A DNA stretch of 64,000 bases from Pegea sp. RAD2-039 (lineage: Eukaryota > Chordata > Thaliacea > Salpida > Salpidae): the NCBI GenBank assembly GCA_034620365.1, contig JAQGEQ010000240.1, positions 304,273-368,272 of the forward strand, given 5' to 3'. Every line of letters starts with the position of its first letter. Within the stretch, counting starts at the first letter, position 1. The notes beneath the pieces were generated by a model that saw only the letters and a program-made list of their open reading frames with translations, was not told the DNA's origin and made no database searches. Below are positions 13,730 through 25,311 of this stretch, one piece after another. Position numbers and translations under genes: made by a program.

Positions 13730-14140
13730 CATGGCCTGCCAAAAACTGTCATGTTGCAAGCCAGGACACAAATGATGGAGATCCAACTGTTGCCTATTCA
13801 GCAGGATTTCACTCACTACGCCAACAAAATACGCAGCGGAACAGAAGGACTGATGTGACTATGTCGATATGACTGAACAGAATAACAAACTCTTATATCC
13901 AGGGGTTTTACAGAAAAAAAAAGATCTAAAATGTAACCTTTCAAGTGAATTGGTTAATGAATACATTGAGTTCGAGAGTTAGTAGTTTCAAAGTTTAGGA
14001 AGGTGTTATGGGCAGACTCGTCTGAATAAAGAGCAACAGTCTGTGTTGGGTCCCAGATATTTTGGGAAAATCTCTTAACAAGTAAAAGGAATATCAATAT
14101 AAGATAACACCAACTTCTAGTAAAGAGGAGGAACAATAGT
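13730..14140. other. Gene-like island with conflicting or broken frames
   Basis: This stretch is visibly less AT-rich than the 3 kb on either side, as genes in this window are. On the minus strand 14136-13954 gives an ATG-less frame of hydrophobic residues followed by IWDPTQTVALYSDES; a CTAG acceptor-like site precedes it at about 14121. On the plus strand 13735-13851 gives a frame ending in YANKIRSGTEGLM. Neither can be joined into a complete gene. It may be one or two exons of an unrecognised gene, or a decayed gene. Confidence 0.3.
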
Positions 14141-16139
14141 TAAAATTATGAGACAATGTTTACCTTTTCTGTCATAGATCTTATGTTACAATAAGTAGCT
14201 AAGAAAGTGTTGAAGGTAGTCTGGTTGACAGTATAACTGTTAGTATCAACCCCCGATAAAAATAGGTTGAAACAAAAAGACGACAAGAACTTAAATCTTG
14301 GCAAAATAATCATTAGCATCGGCAAATATATTACTACTCTTGCTCATAATTCGTTTATGGGAAAATCTTTAAGTTCTTGCAAGTTTTTTGCTGTTTATTT
14401 GCAGTTTCAAAATAACTTAAGTCATCTTCTTGTGTTAAGAAATTAATTGAAATATCAAAAAGCATTAATTTGTAATTTTTTTTGCTTCTAAACGAAAAGC
14501 ATCAAGATTTACAGAAAAAATCTTGTTTTTACATTTTAATTAACTGATTTCAATTTTTCATCTTGAATTTATATCATAAAAGAACTAGAATTTTCATAAT
14601 TTACAAAATGAATTTCCATATAACAATCATTCTTGATAAATTGAAATAAAGAAGTGAAGATCATAATTAGTTGAAAACTTCAAATAGAAATAATTTAATT
14701 CTCTGATGCTATTTTAGAAAATTAACATTTTTTGGAGTTAGAACAAAAATAGGCTGAAACAAATTTTTCAATAAAAATTCTTTATTCTTTCTTCCAACAT
14801 TTTTATATGAGCTATTTTATTTACTTCATCTTTTGTTTATTTATCTTAATTTAATTTTTGAATATACAAACAACCAAATAATGAGAAAAATAACAACTAA
14901 TTATGGTAATTATTAATTTCCTATTTTTTTTATAAGTGATAAATGTTTTTGAAAAGAAAATTGATCCGACCTCTAACTACAGTAAACTAGAATTTAAATT
15001 TTTTAAATTAAATATTTTAACATCTAATTTTCAGATTAAAAATTATTTTTAAACTAACAAACATGATATTTGAAACTATTCTAAAATTCAAAAATTTTAA
15101 TTTTATTTATTTTATCAATTTTTCGACTAACTTTCAACAATTTGACTATTTTAAAAGTTATTTATGTTTTTCAATGTCTTAATGAAGTTAAAATTTATTA
15201 AAACATTTTTAAAACAAAATTTTATTGGTAAATTTATATATAAAAATCTCAATAAAATTTCAAACTAGAAATCCTATTGATTTGATTTAAATTGTGAATA
15301 AAAATAATCAATTTAGAATTAAGTCGCAAAGATGTTAGTGTACAAAATAAATAAATGATTAATTTTTGTTCTAAAAAATATTAATAAAAAATATATATTT
15401 TCTTAAACAAAATTTTATTTAAAATTAAAAATAAAGTAATTATTACAATTTTTTTGTTAAAAACTATTTATTTGCATTTTATAATTTATACATAATAAAT
15501 TGATGACAAAATATTTTTTGTAAATCATTATATTATTATATATGTGAAGCATTATACGAGTTTTTATCAAACAACGCTGCAACCTCCGATTAAGTAATTC
15601 GAGCTTCGATTCCTCCTGACAAATTTCAATGCAAAGAATCCAAAAAATGCGTTCCAAGAAATTTGGTGAAAAATAGTTTCACTTTTGATTGCTTTAATCC
15701 TTTGAAAGTTACAGATAATTCAAATTTTTACTAATTTATTAAAAAATTCTAACCTGCAGCTAACGTAGGTAGTATTTAGGCCACCAAGTTTTGGTTCCTA
15801 AAAAATTGGGTCAAATATTGCCATAATTACTATAAGATTTAAAATATTTCAAATTCTTATAACTTAAAGTTAATCACTTAGTTGTTTTGGGTTCCGTTTA
15901 ATTGGAGTTTTTCCGTTATAACTGAATATATAAGGTTTTAGAAATTAAAATTCTAAAAAAACTATTTTATCAAATGATAAATAAAAGTTATATAACATTA
16001 ATAAAAGCTGGAAAATACTCAATCAGTTTAATTTAAATTATTCCAACCGATCATAAAAAGCAAAAATCTAAAACATTTTCCTAATAAAGGAATAAAGTCT
16101 TGTTCAGATCTGGTTTTTGGCTTTAAATGTCTTGTATCA
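14141..16139. other. Intergenic, no supportable gene
   Basis: AT-rich sequence with no convincing frame or RNA gene. It is the upstream region of the LDLa receptor gene; any signal-peptide exon of that gene would have to be here, but none was recognised. Confidence 0.55.
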
Positions 16140-17831
16140 ATGGGTAACACCACGCAAATATCAAATAGTCTGGAAAAAGAAATAAGAACTGTTCCTCAAC
16201 ATTACATTAACAATAACATTTCTATTTGCTTCTCACGAGAAGATAGATGTTACAATGAAGAAAATCAGTTTGTTTGTTCAAGATGTTTAGATAACAAAAC
16301 TATAATTTCTAAATCACAAATTTGTGACAACTACATCGACTGTCCAGACATGTCAGATGAATGTACATGTGGAAACAATGAAATAGAACCACTTTGTGAG
16401 ATGATGTATCCAATTACAACTTCTAGTAAGCAATCAAATCAATTAAATTTCAATCAAATTTGTAATCAAGTAGTTGATTTGAAAGATGGAATTGATGAAA
16501 GGTTTTGTAATTACAAGGTTCTTTCCTTATTAACTAAGTCAACTACAACAAAGTCACCAATTAATCAAAGTTATAGATGTTTATCTTATAATATAAACAA
16601 GAGCACACAACGTTCAGGAAACTTTTGTGATGGAACCGTTGACTGTCCATTGAAAGATGATGAATGTTCATTTGAATGTATAAATGTAGATTCTTTGCAT
16701 CATTTCTCTAAATGCATCGATCTTCATCAAAAGAATAGGGGACTTAAAATACTCAAACTATATTTCTCCAAATGTGCCAAGTTTGTTCGTTTAGATTATG
16801 ATCGGGTGTATCTACTTCATAATATTCATGTCGGCCCTTGCTGGATATTTGATTACAAGTCCTTGTACTTCGTTGAAAAGTTTGAAAATATGTCAACTAA
16901 TTTTAAACCATCCACTGATTTATTAAGCAGATATAAAGCAAAAAAAATTAATGTTTATAACTTTGGACATTCAGATAGTATAATGAACATTGAAGGCGGC
17001 CAAAATACTAGTTTTAGCAAATTTAGTGATTTGTGTAACTTGGAAAAATTCATTTGTCCGTGGAGATTTTATTGTCATTCAAACATCACTCAAAGCATTG
17101 ATTTAAAATATCGTTGTGATTTAAACAAAGATTGTTCAGATGGCTCAGATGAAATGAATTGTTCATCTAAAACTCATTTCTATTGTTTGAATAAAGAACC
17201 AATCTTTATAGACAGAAATAAAGTTTTAGATTGCAAAAAAGATTGTTCTGATGGTTCTGATGAAGATATTAAAGATGAATTTTTTTCATCTTTTGAAATG
17301 ATCAAAAGTAAACATCTTCATCTCTTTATTTGGTTTAATTCAATAATTACAATCCTCGTTAACCTGATAGTGCTTCAAAAGCATCTAGTAAAGTTGCTAA
17401 AAATTCAAAATAAAAGCTCTCTTAATTACATTAACACTTGGCTATTGTGTCAACTTGCTTTTGCTGATCTTATAATGGGTTTTGTTCTACTGATACTTGG
17501 TATCAAATCACAACAGTTTTCAGGTGAATATTGTTACCATGATCTTGAATGGCGATCAAGCGTCACTTGTAATGTTATTGGTGTACTAACTGTTCTTTCA
17601 TCACAAACATCAATGAGTATATTAGTTATAATCACAATTTTGAGATTGCATGCTGTGATTTGTCCTTTAAAATCAAACCAACTAAACTTTAAACTATTTT
17701 TTCTTGTTTCAACTACTGTTTGGTTGTTATCACTTCTATTTGCTTTAATTCTTATTTGGTTCAAAACTGTTTTACTGACAAGTTTTATATCGAACCAAAT
17801 CTATTTTTTCCGCAGCCAGTTATTTTTCTAG
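16140..17831 (+). CDS. LDLa-repeat receptor with four TM helices (truncated GPCR)
   Basis: A 563-residue open frame. LDL-receptor class A modules, recognisable by Cys spacing and D-x-S-D-E endings, lie at about residues 45-75 and 300-385 (two good modules ending in CSDGSDE), with weaker ones at 110-180. The segment 185-300 is unassigned. Helix 1 starts near residue 395; helix 2 holds LAFAD-x-x-MG, typical of relaxin-receptor-like GPCRs; helix 3 follows CNVIGVL and ends ILRLH; helix 4 ends near 545. The frame then stops. The next frame (+1) continues with a short loop-like piece and also stops, and no helices 5-7 are found before the converging gene. There is no signal peptide at this ATG and no LRR block. 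It is either a pseudogene or a truncated receptor. Confidence 0.65.
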   Translation: MGNTTQISNSLEKEIRTVPQHYINNNISICFSREDRCYNEENQFVCSRCLDNKTIISKSQICDNYIDCPDMSDECTCGNNEIEPLCEMMYPITTSSKQSNQLNFNQICNQVVDLKDGIDERFCNYKVLSLLTKSTTTKSPINQSYRCLSYNINKSTQRSGNFCDGTVDCPLKDDECSFECINVDSLHHFSKCIDLHQKNRGLKILKLYFSKCAKFVRLDYDRVYLLHNIHVGPCWIFDYKSLYFVEKFENMSTNFKPSTDLLSRYKAKKINVYNFGHSDSIMNIEGGQNTSFSKFSDLCNLEKFICPWRFYCHSNITQSIDLKYRCDLNKDCSDGSDEMNCSSKTHFYCLNKEPIFIDRNKVLDCKKDCSDGSDEDIKDEFFSSFEMIKSKHLHLFIWFNSIITILVNLIVLQKHLVKLLKIQNKSSLNYINTWLLCQLAFADLIMGFVLLILGIKSQQFSGEYCYHDLEWRSSVTCNVIGVLTVLSSQTSMSILVIITILRLHAVICPLKSNQLNFKLFFLVSTTVWLLSLLFALILIWFKTVLLTSFISNQIYFFRSQLFF

Positions 17832-18212
17832 CTCTTAAAATGTTTTATAAAAAAAGAAATTTTTGAATTATACTTTATACAAATAAATCTGTATGTTAAA
17901 TATTAGAACAGTTTATTGTTTTCCATAAACATACTATATAGATTCCTTTGGTTTCTTCCATTCATAATTCATTTTTTACTTATATTCTATCATAAAGTTT
18001 AATTAACACTTTAAACTAAAACTTATAAAGCAGTTTGTATTTATTTGGTTTTGAAATGATAACAAAAATTCTCATTAATGTCGCATCAGATAAATCAAAT
18101 GCTTTCGTTTGTTCTTTTATCATGAGGTGGGTACATGATTACTTTTCAAATCAATTGTGTATAAATAATAAGAAATAAAATAATAAATAAGTATAAAACA
18201 GGAATAAAATAA
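17832..18212. other. Convergent intergenic, nothing seen
   Basis: A 381-base AT-rich gap between the 3' ends of two converging genes. I looked here for helices 5-7 of the receptor and did not find them. Confidence 0.6.
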
Positions 18213-20570
18213 TCAACAGTTTGCACAAATGATATCTTTACCGAATCTTTTTATACATTCATCTATGATTCGAGCAAACTTTTCAAAATTCTCATCGAGA
18301 ATTTTGAAGAAATTTGGTGGCAAAACCATCATGGTAATTAAGCTATCGATTTCATTTTTCAGCAAGCATCGTTTTGATCGGAACAAGTTTCTTCTTTGGA
18401 TCATACCAGAAGTGAATTGGCAGTTATTGAAGTAAGGAATATAATCTGAGATCGGATCAACAAACGCGTGATCAGTCTTCATAAAGATCAACAATCCGTT
18501 TAAAGATATGTGTCCTCTAGTTGGAAATGGAATTGAAGCTAAATGACCAAGCAGCAAATATTCTAAATCACTGATTTGCTTTTTACTAAAAGGCGTTACT
18601 GCATCGGTGATGACGTCAAGTTTCGGTACAGTAACGTAATGCTCGAAAGTCCATATGTCTAATCTGGGTACAATGGCACCTAGAAGAGCCCCATCTTCAT
18701 CTTTTAATTGCTTAAAATCATCAAATACAGATCCACCAATGTCTGTAGGAAAACCAGCTGTGAGCAGCTCACTTGCGTTCAAAGATCTCTCAATCACTGG
18801 AGGAGATTTAAAAAGTCCAAAGATGCGATCTAGATGATAAGTGGCAACTTGAGATGATGAATACTCATTAGGACCCTCTTTTGCGATAAACAGTGATCTA
18901 ATATGAAGATCAGAAAGCTCTATATTCATCTGGCCACCAGCTAAGCTATTCTTAGACAAGATAAGATTATCAGCATTAATCACATGACTATTGGAAGCTA
19001 AATCAGACCATTGTTGCCAATGCTCAACATGAAATGCATCAATCAAAGTTTGCTGATTGATATCTCTGTACTTTTCATCTATTCCTGCAATCTTCTGAAG
19101 ACAACTACTTTCATTAAACATTGTCAAAAGTGCGCTAAGTTTATCGCTCTTCAAGCGGTATGACGTCACACCTGATTTTGGAGTTAAATCTTGTGAATTA
19201 CTCTTCATCACTGCATGAATTTGATGAAGATTTTCTGAGTCTGGGATTACTACAAAGCTCTGACAGCTCTCATCATGAAGACAGAACTGAGCAGCCGATT
19301 CCAACGAACTCGTGCTTATGACACATCCCCAATCTACAGCACTCAAGTCACAAACAAAATTGTACTTTGGTGAAAAATCAAAATTGTCCCTTTTTTCAAA
19401 TAGATCTAAAACTGGGATCAACTCTTCTTCTTCTACATCTTCATTCTCATTAACGTCTAGATGCTGCAAAGGAAAGTTTTCAGCATCCAAATTGTTGATG
19501 AGTACTTCTGACGTCATCGTAGTCGCGCGTTTATTCTTCGATCGTCCTTTGATCTTCTGAATATATTGAAGTGCTCCTTTGATTGATATTCTAAAGTCCT
19601 TGAGACCCTCAATTAGCTCCCTAACTAATTCGGGATCAGATTCGCTGTCGGAAGCAAGGAGCAGATTTCCGAGAATAAGATGTTCTGTTACTCCCAGAAG
19701 ATTCTTTTTCCAATTGATCCCGATGCATCTGTTATGTTCACACTGGCCTTGAACTTTTCTAATAACACAGTCATTGGAAGAGTCACAAGATTGTTCCTGT
19801 ATCTGAAGATCGTTTGCAAGGATCTGCATCTTTATTATAGATCCGTTAATAATGAAACTATCCGGATACCATGACTTTACTGCAACTGATCCGAAAGGAG
19901 ATTCGGATAGATAGAGAATTAGATTGAGGAGCTGATCTGAGATGTCGAGTCTTTGTTCTAAAGGAAGTTGCTGACTTTGATGAATGTTGAAAAGATCACC
20001 AAATTCATGGAAGATTACAAATCCGGCTGAATTGATTGGCCTCTGATTTAAGTTAGAGTCTTTTCGAAAGATACAGACTCCCTTGATGTGGAGGATGTTA
20101 GGATGGTTCATCTTTATAAGAATCATCAGATCTTGGATCATCTTTAAATTCTTTAACAAAAAACATCGATCTTGAAAATCTTCATCTTCAGATCGGATCT
20201 CGCAGTTAGATGCAAGCATACGATCAATATCAAGTCTTGGAGTTTGGATCAAGATTCTCTGATCTTGATGTAAGGCATGATAGAAAAAACTATCTTCTGT
20301 GATCTTAAATAAACTCCCAATCTTCATCATCTCGAAATCTGAACAAGACCACCAATTAGCAACAAAACTGAACATGTTGAAGGACAGGATTAAGTCATTT
20401 AGATGATAAGTAAAGTCCAAGGAGTTTTCTGATGAAGATGATTTGATCAAGGAGATTATTGATTGGATTTTCGAGTTGAGAAATTGGTCTGCTGATGACA
20501 AGGAGTCAGTTGGGATTAGATTTGCAAAAGATGAAGAGATGAGAAGAAAATAGAAGATAAATGATATCAT
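18213..20570 (-). CDS. Secreted VLK/PKDCC-like plus FAM20/GASK-like fusion, likely double pseudokinase
   Basis: An intronless gene of 785 residues from the ATG at 20570 (start MISFIFYFLLISSSF, a signal peptide); the open frame continues 10 codons upstream without ATG. Residues about 55-365 follow the secreted tyrosine kinase VLK/PKDCC: NHPNILHIKGVC, then SPFGSV, an NG turn, and a Cys cluster (QSCDSSNDC). About 410-480 matches the VLK C-terminal Cys part (QFCLHDESCQSFVV). From about 490 the pattern changes to the FAM20/four-jointed/GASK secretory kinases: VATYHLDRIFGLFKSPPV, later a TDHAF segment, then a Cys-containing C-lobe. Catalytic positions are lost in both halves: the beta-3 Lys is Gln (ILIQTP), the VLK loop Asp and DLDD motif are replaced, and the FAM20 Glu and catalytic Asp are absent. 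It probably works in the Golgi or outside the cell as a binder or regulator. The fusion is inferred from one uninterrupted frame. Confidence 0.7.
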   Translation of the reverse strand: MISFIFYFLLISSSFANLIPTDSLSSADQFLNSKIQSIISLIKSSSSENSLDFTYHLNDLILSFNMFSFVANWWSCSDFEMMKIGSLFKITEDSFFYHALHQDQRILIQTPRLDIDRMLASNCEIRSEDEDFQDRCFLLKNLKMIQDLMILIKMNHPNILHIKGVCIFRKDSNLNQRPINSAGFVIFHEFGDLFNIHQSQQLPLEQRLDISDQLLNLILYLSESPFGSVAVKSWYPDSFIINGSIIKMQILANDLQIQEQSCDSSNDCVIRKVQGQCEHNRCIGINWKKNLLGVTEHLILGNLLLASDSESDPELVRELIEGLKDFRISIKGALQYIQKIKGRSKNKRATTMTSEVLINNLDAENFPLQHLDVNENEDVEEEELIPVLDLFEKRDNFDFSPKYNFVCDLSAVDWGCVISTSSLESAAQFCLHDESCQSFVVIPDSENLHQIHAVMKSNSQDLTPKSGVTSYRLKSDKLSALLTMFNESSCLQKIAGIDEKYRDINQQTLIDAFHVEHWQQWSDLASNSHVINADNLILSKNSLAGGQMNIELSDLHIRSLFIAKEGPNEYSSSQVATYHLDRIFGLFKSPPVIERSLNASELLTAGFPTDIGGSVFDDFKQLKDEDGALLGAIVPRLDIWTFEHYVTVPKLDVITDAVTPFSKKQISDLEYLLLGHLASIPFPTRGHISLNGLLIFMKTDHAFVDPISDYIPYFNNCQFTSGMIQRRNLFRSKRCLLKNEIDSLITMMVLPPNFFKILDENFEKFARIIDECIKRFGKDIICANC

Positions 20571-20634
20571 TTTTTGAGATGACTCTGAAATAAATTCCAC
20601 AAATTTTTGAGCCGTTTACGTTTAAAGGTTTGAA

Positions 20635-20646
20635 ATATTTATAATT
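20635..20646 (-). promoter_or_regulatory. TATA-like box for the VLK/FAM20-like gene
   Basis: On the minus strand the sequence reads TTATAAATA about 65-75 bases before the ATG. Between it and the ATG lies TTTATTTCAG, which could be the acceptor of a 5'UTR intron or of a spliced leader. In such AT-rich DNA a TATA match is weak evidence. Confidence 0.35.
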
Positions 20647-23600
20647 GAAAGAAAATCTTAAAAACAAAAGTAATTTATTTACAATTTAAACTCGTCATCG
20701 TGTTAAGTCAAATATTTGTTTTCTAGCTTCAAAATGCAATTATAGGTTTCATTTGATTTATATAAAAAATATTTTATTAAAAAATCATTTTTGAATTTTA
20801 TAATAACTTTAACAATAAAATAATACTTAAAGTATTTTTATAAATATTGAATGTTTTCAACTTTTTTATAAAAGCGAAAAAGAACAAAACTCAATAATGA
20901 TATATTAAAAGCTTAATCTGAAGTTTTAAATTTTTTTGTATTGCGTTGCAGTCTTATATTAAAAAATGTTTTTTCTTGAGCTGTTTTTGATAAGTTCAAA
21001 TTAATTAAGCTTAATAATTATTGACGGTCAGTTACGAAGGCTAAGGTCTGCTCCAAATCGATTTTTAATTCTTTTTTAGTAAAAACAAAAAAAACTAAAC
21101 CATCACTATCAATTTATCAAAAACAATGAAATAAAATTCGATTAACTACAATTGACTACCTTATTGTTTACTTTTTTAATTGCTCATATTTTTCATTCAT
21201 GATTTTTCACTTAAAGTGACCTTTTTTAGATTTCTATCAAAATTGACTAATTATTAACAAGTACATGTTTGTGGCGTTTGTAAAATTTATTGCAAAAAGA
21301 TTTAGTAGCTCATAACTTCATCGCAGTAATTTTCTAACTTTTTTATTGAAACTTTTTTATCATTGTAAACCTGACAAACAAGTTTAGGAATGTGAAATAG
21401 TTCAAATAATACAATATTTCCTTAATAATTTTCTTTTCAAAAAATCTCAAACTAAATTGTAGAATATATGCTTAAACTACACTAGTACAAATTTTCTAAT
21501 TACCAACAACTTAGATGCCTTACTTGATGAGGCGTCTAAAGTTTTTGATGTTTATAAAACTTTGAAATTTTTTAACTCTAAAATACTAAATTGAACGTGT
21601 TGATACAAGACGTCTGACAACACTATCAACTCAGTTATGTTTACTATTTCATGAGAAAGAAAACAGACTTCAAATAATTTAAATTTCTTGCAAGAAAACA
21701 GACCCTATCAAACAAATAGTTCGTTAAAAAGTTATTTTTTGTCGCTACTACAGTCATGCTCATATGCCGAAGGGCTTCAATGTAACACAAACTAACTACA
21801 GTTCTTTGAAAAGTCTCAAATAATTATCTAACTATTCTTTAACTAGTGAATTGACATGATAAAAGCCTAAGGCAGAATAATTTTTGATCGTGAAGTCATG
21901 AACATAACGAGGACTTTCTAAACAGCCTTAACGACATTTTAAAACAGTAATAACAAATTTCAAGTATTTTTATTTACTACAAAGATACACAGAAATAATA
22001 TAAAAATTTGGCTTTCTATTTCACCAAGCATCGTGTGCGACAACACATCGAGAACCGCTTTGTTTGATTCATCCTTTTTCTAATTTTTTGAACCTGGAAA
22101 AGGATCATTATGTTGCTCTTTAGATGAAGAAAGCAAGGATTCTCATAAAGGTCCGCAAAATGTTCATTCATCTAACATTCGTATTTAAGGAGATATCTTT
22201 CAATAAAAGAGATGATCTAATGAACTCAGATCAACTTTTTGATTAAAAGAATCATAGATTGATTCATTGATGCAGAAGATCTACACTTCTTTTTGGAGTT
22301 TTTCATTATTCTTCTAATTTCAATGACTTTCTAGTCATAAGGATCATCTTGCAACCATCTGTCGTTACTGACTTCATCATTCCTTGTTGGTTCGAATCAG
22401 CTAATATTCTTATTCATGATGAAGGATCATCTTTCGAATCAGTTCAAAACTGTGATGAAGATCATTCTGATGAAGTTTCTGAATGTAGAAAGTGAATTTA
22501 TAAAGAGTTTGAGGAACAAATTATCTTTAAAGATTAGGATTGAATTAACAAATGATTTGTAAACTCTATTCTTCTTCTTCTTCATCTTTGGAGGCTTTAA
22601 GTCATTTTGTTCATCATTAAAGGGAGTAGTCATAAAGAAATGAGTTTTATTATCAGCATCAAAAACTTTAAAATTGTCAAAATCTTACCAATCTTAAATA
22701 TTTTAATAAAGTTTTTTAGTCACCAATAATTGAAATTTTTTATTGATAGATTGCCTTTTAAAAATGTTTATCAACATCCACAAGTAATTCAGGTTTTGTT
22801 TCAAGTTGTATATGATACTCAGCAGAAATTTAATAAAGTTTATTTTTCCACCTCTGAGCTTAGAAAGTTCCACCAGATGACATTTTAATCCATTTTATAA
22901 CTTCTTTGTGTTAAGTTTCTTTCCCAAGTGTTTATGATTAGATGTCATGGAAGATTCTTTAATAGCACAATTACATAACAAAATGAACTTTTATATTAAC
23001 ATTTTCAACAAATGTATTACTTAAAATTCATCATTAAGTTCTTTGCACTTAGGGTCTTTCGATTACTTTTCTGCAGAGTGTTTCCTTTAAGTTCTTTTTA
23101 ATTTGATATTTTCAGCCATACATAAAATGAAAATATATTTCAAAGAATTCAGAGATATTTTGGGAACCAAATTTTTAATATTTAACATTACCTGAATTCC
23201 ATAAATATTCAGATATTGTCCAAGCACTTTAAATGTTTCCCAAGCTATGTCCCAATAGATTTTAAGATATTTTGTATAACTTCTCGTTATTTTACTTATA
23301 TTCAACTTATTTTTTCTTTCAGTCTATTCTTTATATTTTCTTAAAGATTTTGAGACAACATCTTTGATATTACAACAAAGTTTATTTTAAATAGAAAGTT
23401 GCTTAGTTGCTAAGATAAGGTTCAACCCGACAGATATGAAGCTAATTGAATCCTGAGATCCCACTAACTCTTGAAAATGAGCTGTAAATGGAATATGAGA
23501 TAAAAGTTAAAAGTGTGATAAGTCACACAGAAGTTTACAGAAAACTTTGGGATAAGCTTGAACAATTTAGTTCTCAAATTTCCAAGTATTTCTTCAAAGT

Positions 23601-25311
23601 TTAATTTTTTTTATTTCAAATTTGTTCCAATTTTCTTAGAACAATTTTCGATTAACTCTAAATTTTCTGGAAGCTAGAGATGGTGTGATCTTAAAAAAAT
23701 AAAATAAATTATAATTTCATAAATCTTCTTGTGTTTGTTCAAAATATAAAAAGTAAAATCTTTGGAATTTAAAATAGATTTACAATCAAATCCTAGTGAC
23801 AAAAGATATATTCTCAACTAATATTTGATTTTTATTTCCCCACACAAAATTTTAGATGAAAATCAAATATTATATATGATTATTAAAAAAAATTTGTTTA
23901 CAATTTAATCATAATAAAATATGTTTTAATATGGTTAAAGAATATTAGCCTAAAAATATAAATAGATTTATTTAATACTTAAGAAACATAAATTAAAAGT
24001 ATTTTATTTATTGACATTTCATTTAAAAAGGATGGAACCTAGAAAAATATAAAAGAACAAACAAAAGTAAGTTATTTGTAAAAACTCTCAGTAAACTACT
24101 TTTAAAATTTCTTTCTATTTAAATTACTCTTAATTTTTACCAATGAAAACTTTTAATATATTTCATATAAATCAAAGTTTAATAGAAAGAAATTAGTTAC
24201 TGCAAAGTTTAAAAAATTTTCTTATTTTGGTGGAAATAAAATAATGTTAAACATAAAAATGTTATTTCTATTTTTGACTAAATGTCTACACATTTCAAAA
24301 TTGTTTATAATCGCGACTAGTCAAGCGAAACGTTTCGTTATAGTAAACTCTAAAATGGAACCTTAAAAAAGTAATTAAATAGTTCATTAGAAGCTTGAAA
24401 TTTTAAAAAGATATTACTTTATCACAATAAGTTTCATTATAAAATAAAAATTATACAGACAGTAAAGCAATTATCTTAATGATATAGAGGAAAAACTAAT
24501 AAATATCTTGTTGAATAAAAAAACATTAAAGTAAAAATCAATTAAATAATCGCAATCTATCAATGGACTTTTATATTTTGATTATAAAAACAATATCAAA
24601 GAAATAAAGTGCACTAACGATTTAATATTTCTTGAAAATCAAATTAATCTTAGAATAATAACAAATCGTTAAAATTTGTACTTCTGCTTATGCTGAAAAA
24701 ATAAAAAAGTTTAAGCTACAACAGATTAGAATAAATGTTACATTCAATCACTTTATAAATCAGTTAAATAATCGAAGTGACGAAATATGGATTTAAAACA
24801 ATTAACAGTTTCACAAATTAAACAGAGACCTTCCAACTTTGTGAACTTTTTGTAACGTTTTGGTGCTTATAGGTCATAAGCAACTAGCAAAAACGCTTTT
24901 AATTGTAAACAATAAATTTCAAATTGTGTTTTAAAACCTAATTAGAGTATAAACATAAGCAAAAATTACTTTATTAAAACATAAATAGAGTCATTACACA
25001 TAATAAATTCAGGAGGCAAATTAACTTGAAATTTCTTTTGGGAAAATATTCAAGTTTTGAACCAATACCACTTGCTCAAAAAACTTAAATGGTTAAATCC
25101 AACAAGTAAGAAATAAACAACTTTTAGTAAACAGAACTTACATTCCGTTTCCATAATTTCAATATTAAACAAAAAAACAATGATACTGTTTTGCAAAAAA
25201 GTCAGTTTAGTCTCATTAAAATTCATATCTTTTCCACTGAATTAATAACAAAAGTAATAAACGTACCTAGTAATTCCGTGCCAAGAAAATACAACACCCT
25301 TGACTAAATGC
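20647..25311. other. Intergenic, no supportable gene
   Basis: AT-rich DNA between the secreted pseudokinase gene and the tandem array. The part at 22.0-22.6 kb is somewhat richer in GATGA/TCATC words, and a 64-codon ATG frame rich in Lys lies on the minus strand at 22633-22439, but nothing connects it to a family or to further exons. Confidence 0.5.

Noticed and set aside
15540-15620. B-box-like GCTTCGATTCC, possible tRNA
   Set aside because: No A box at the right distance and no acceptor or T-stem pairing.
22439-22633. 64-codon Lys-rich frame on the minus strand with an ATG
   Set aside because: No domain, no linked exons and a length that occurs by chance in AT-rich DNA.
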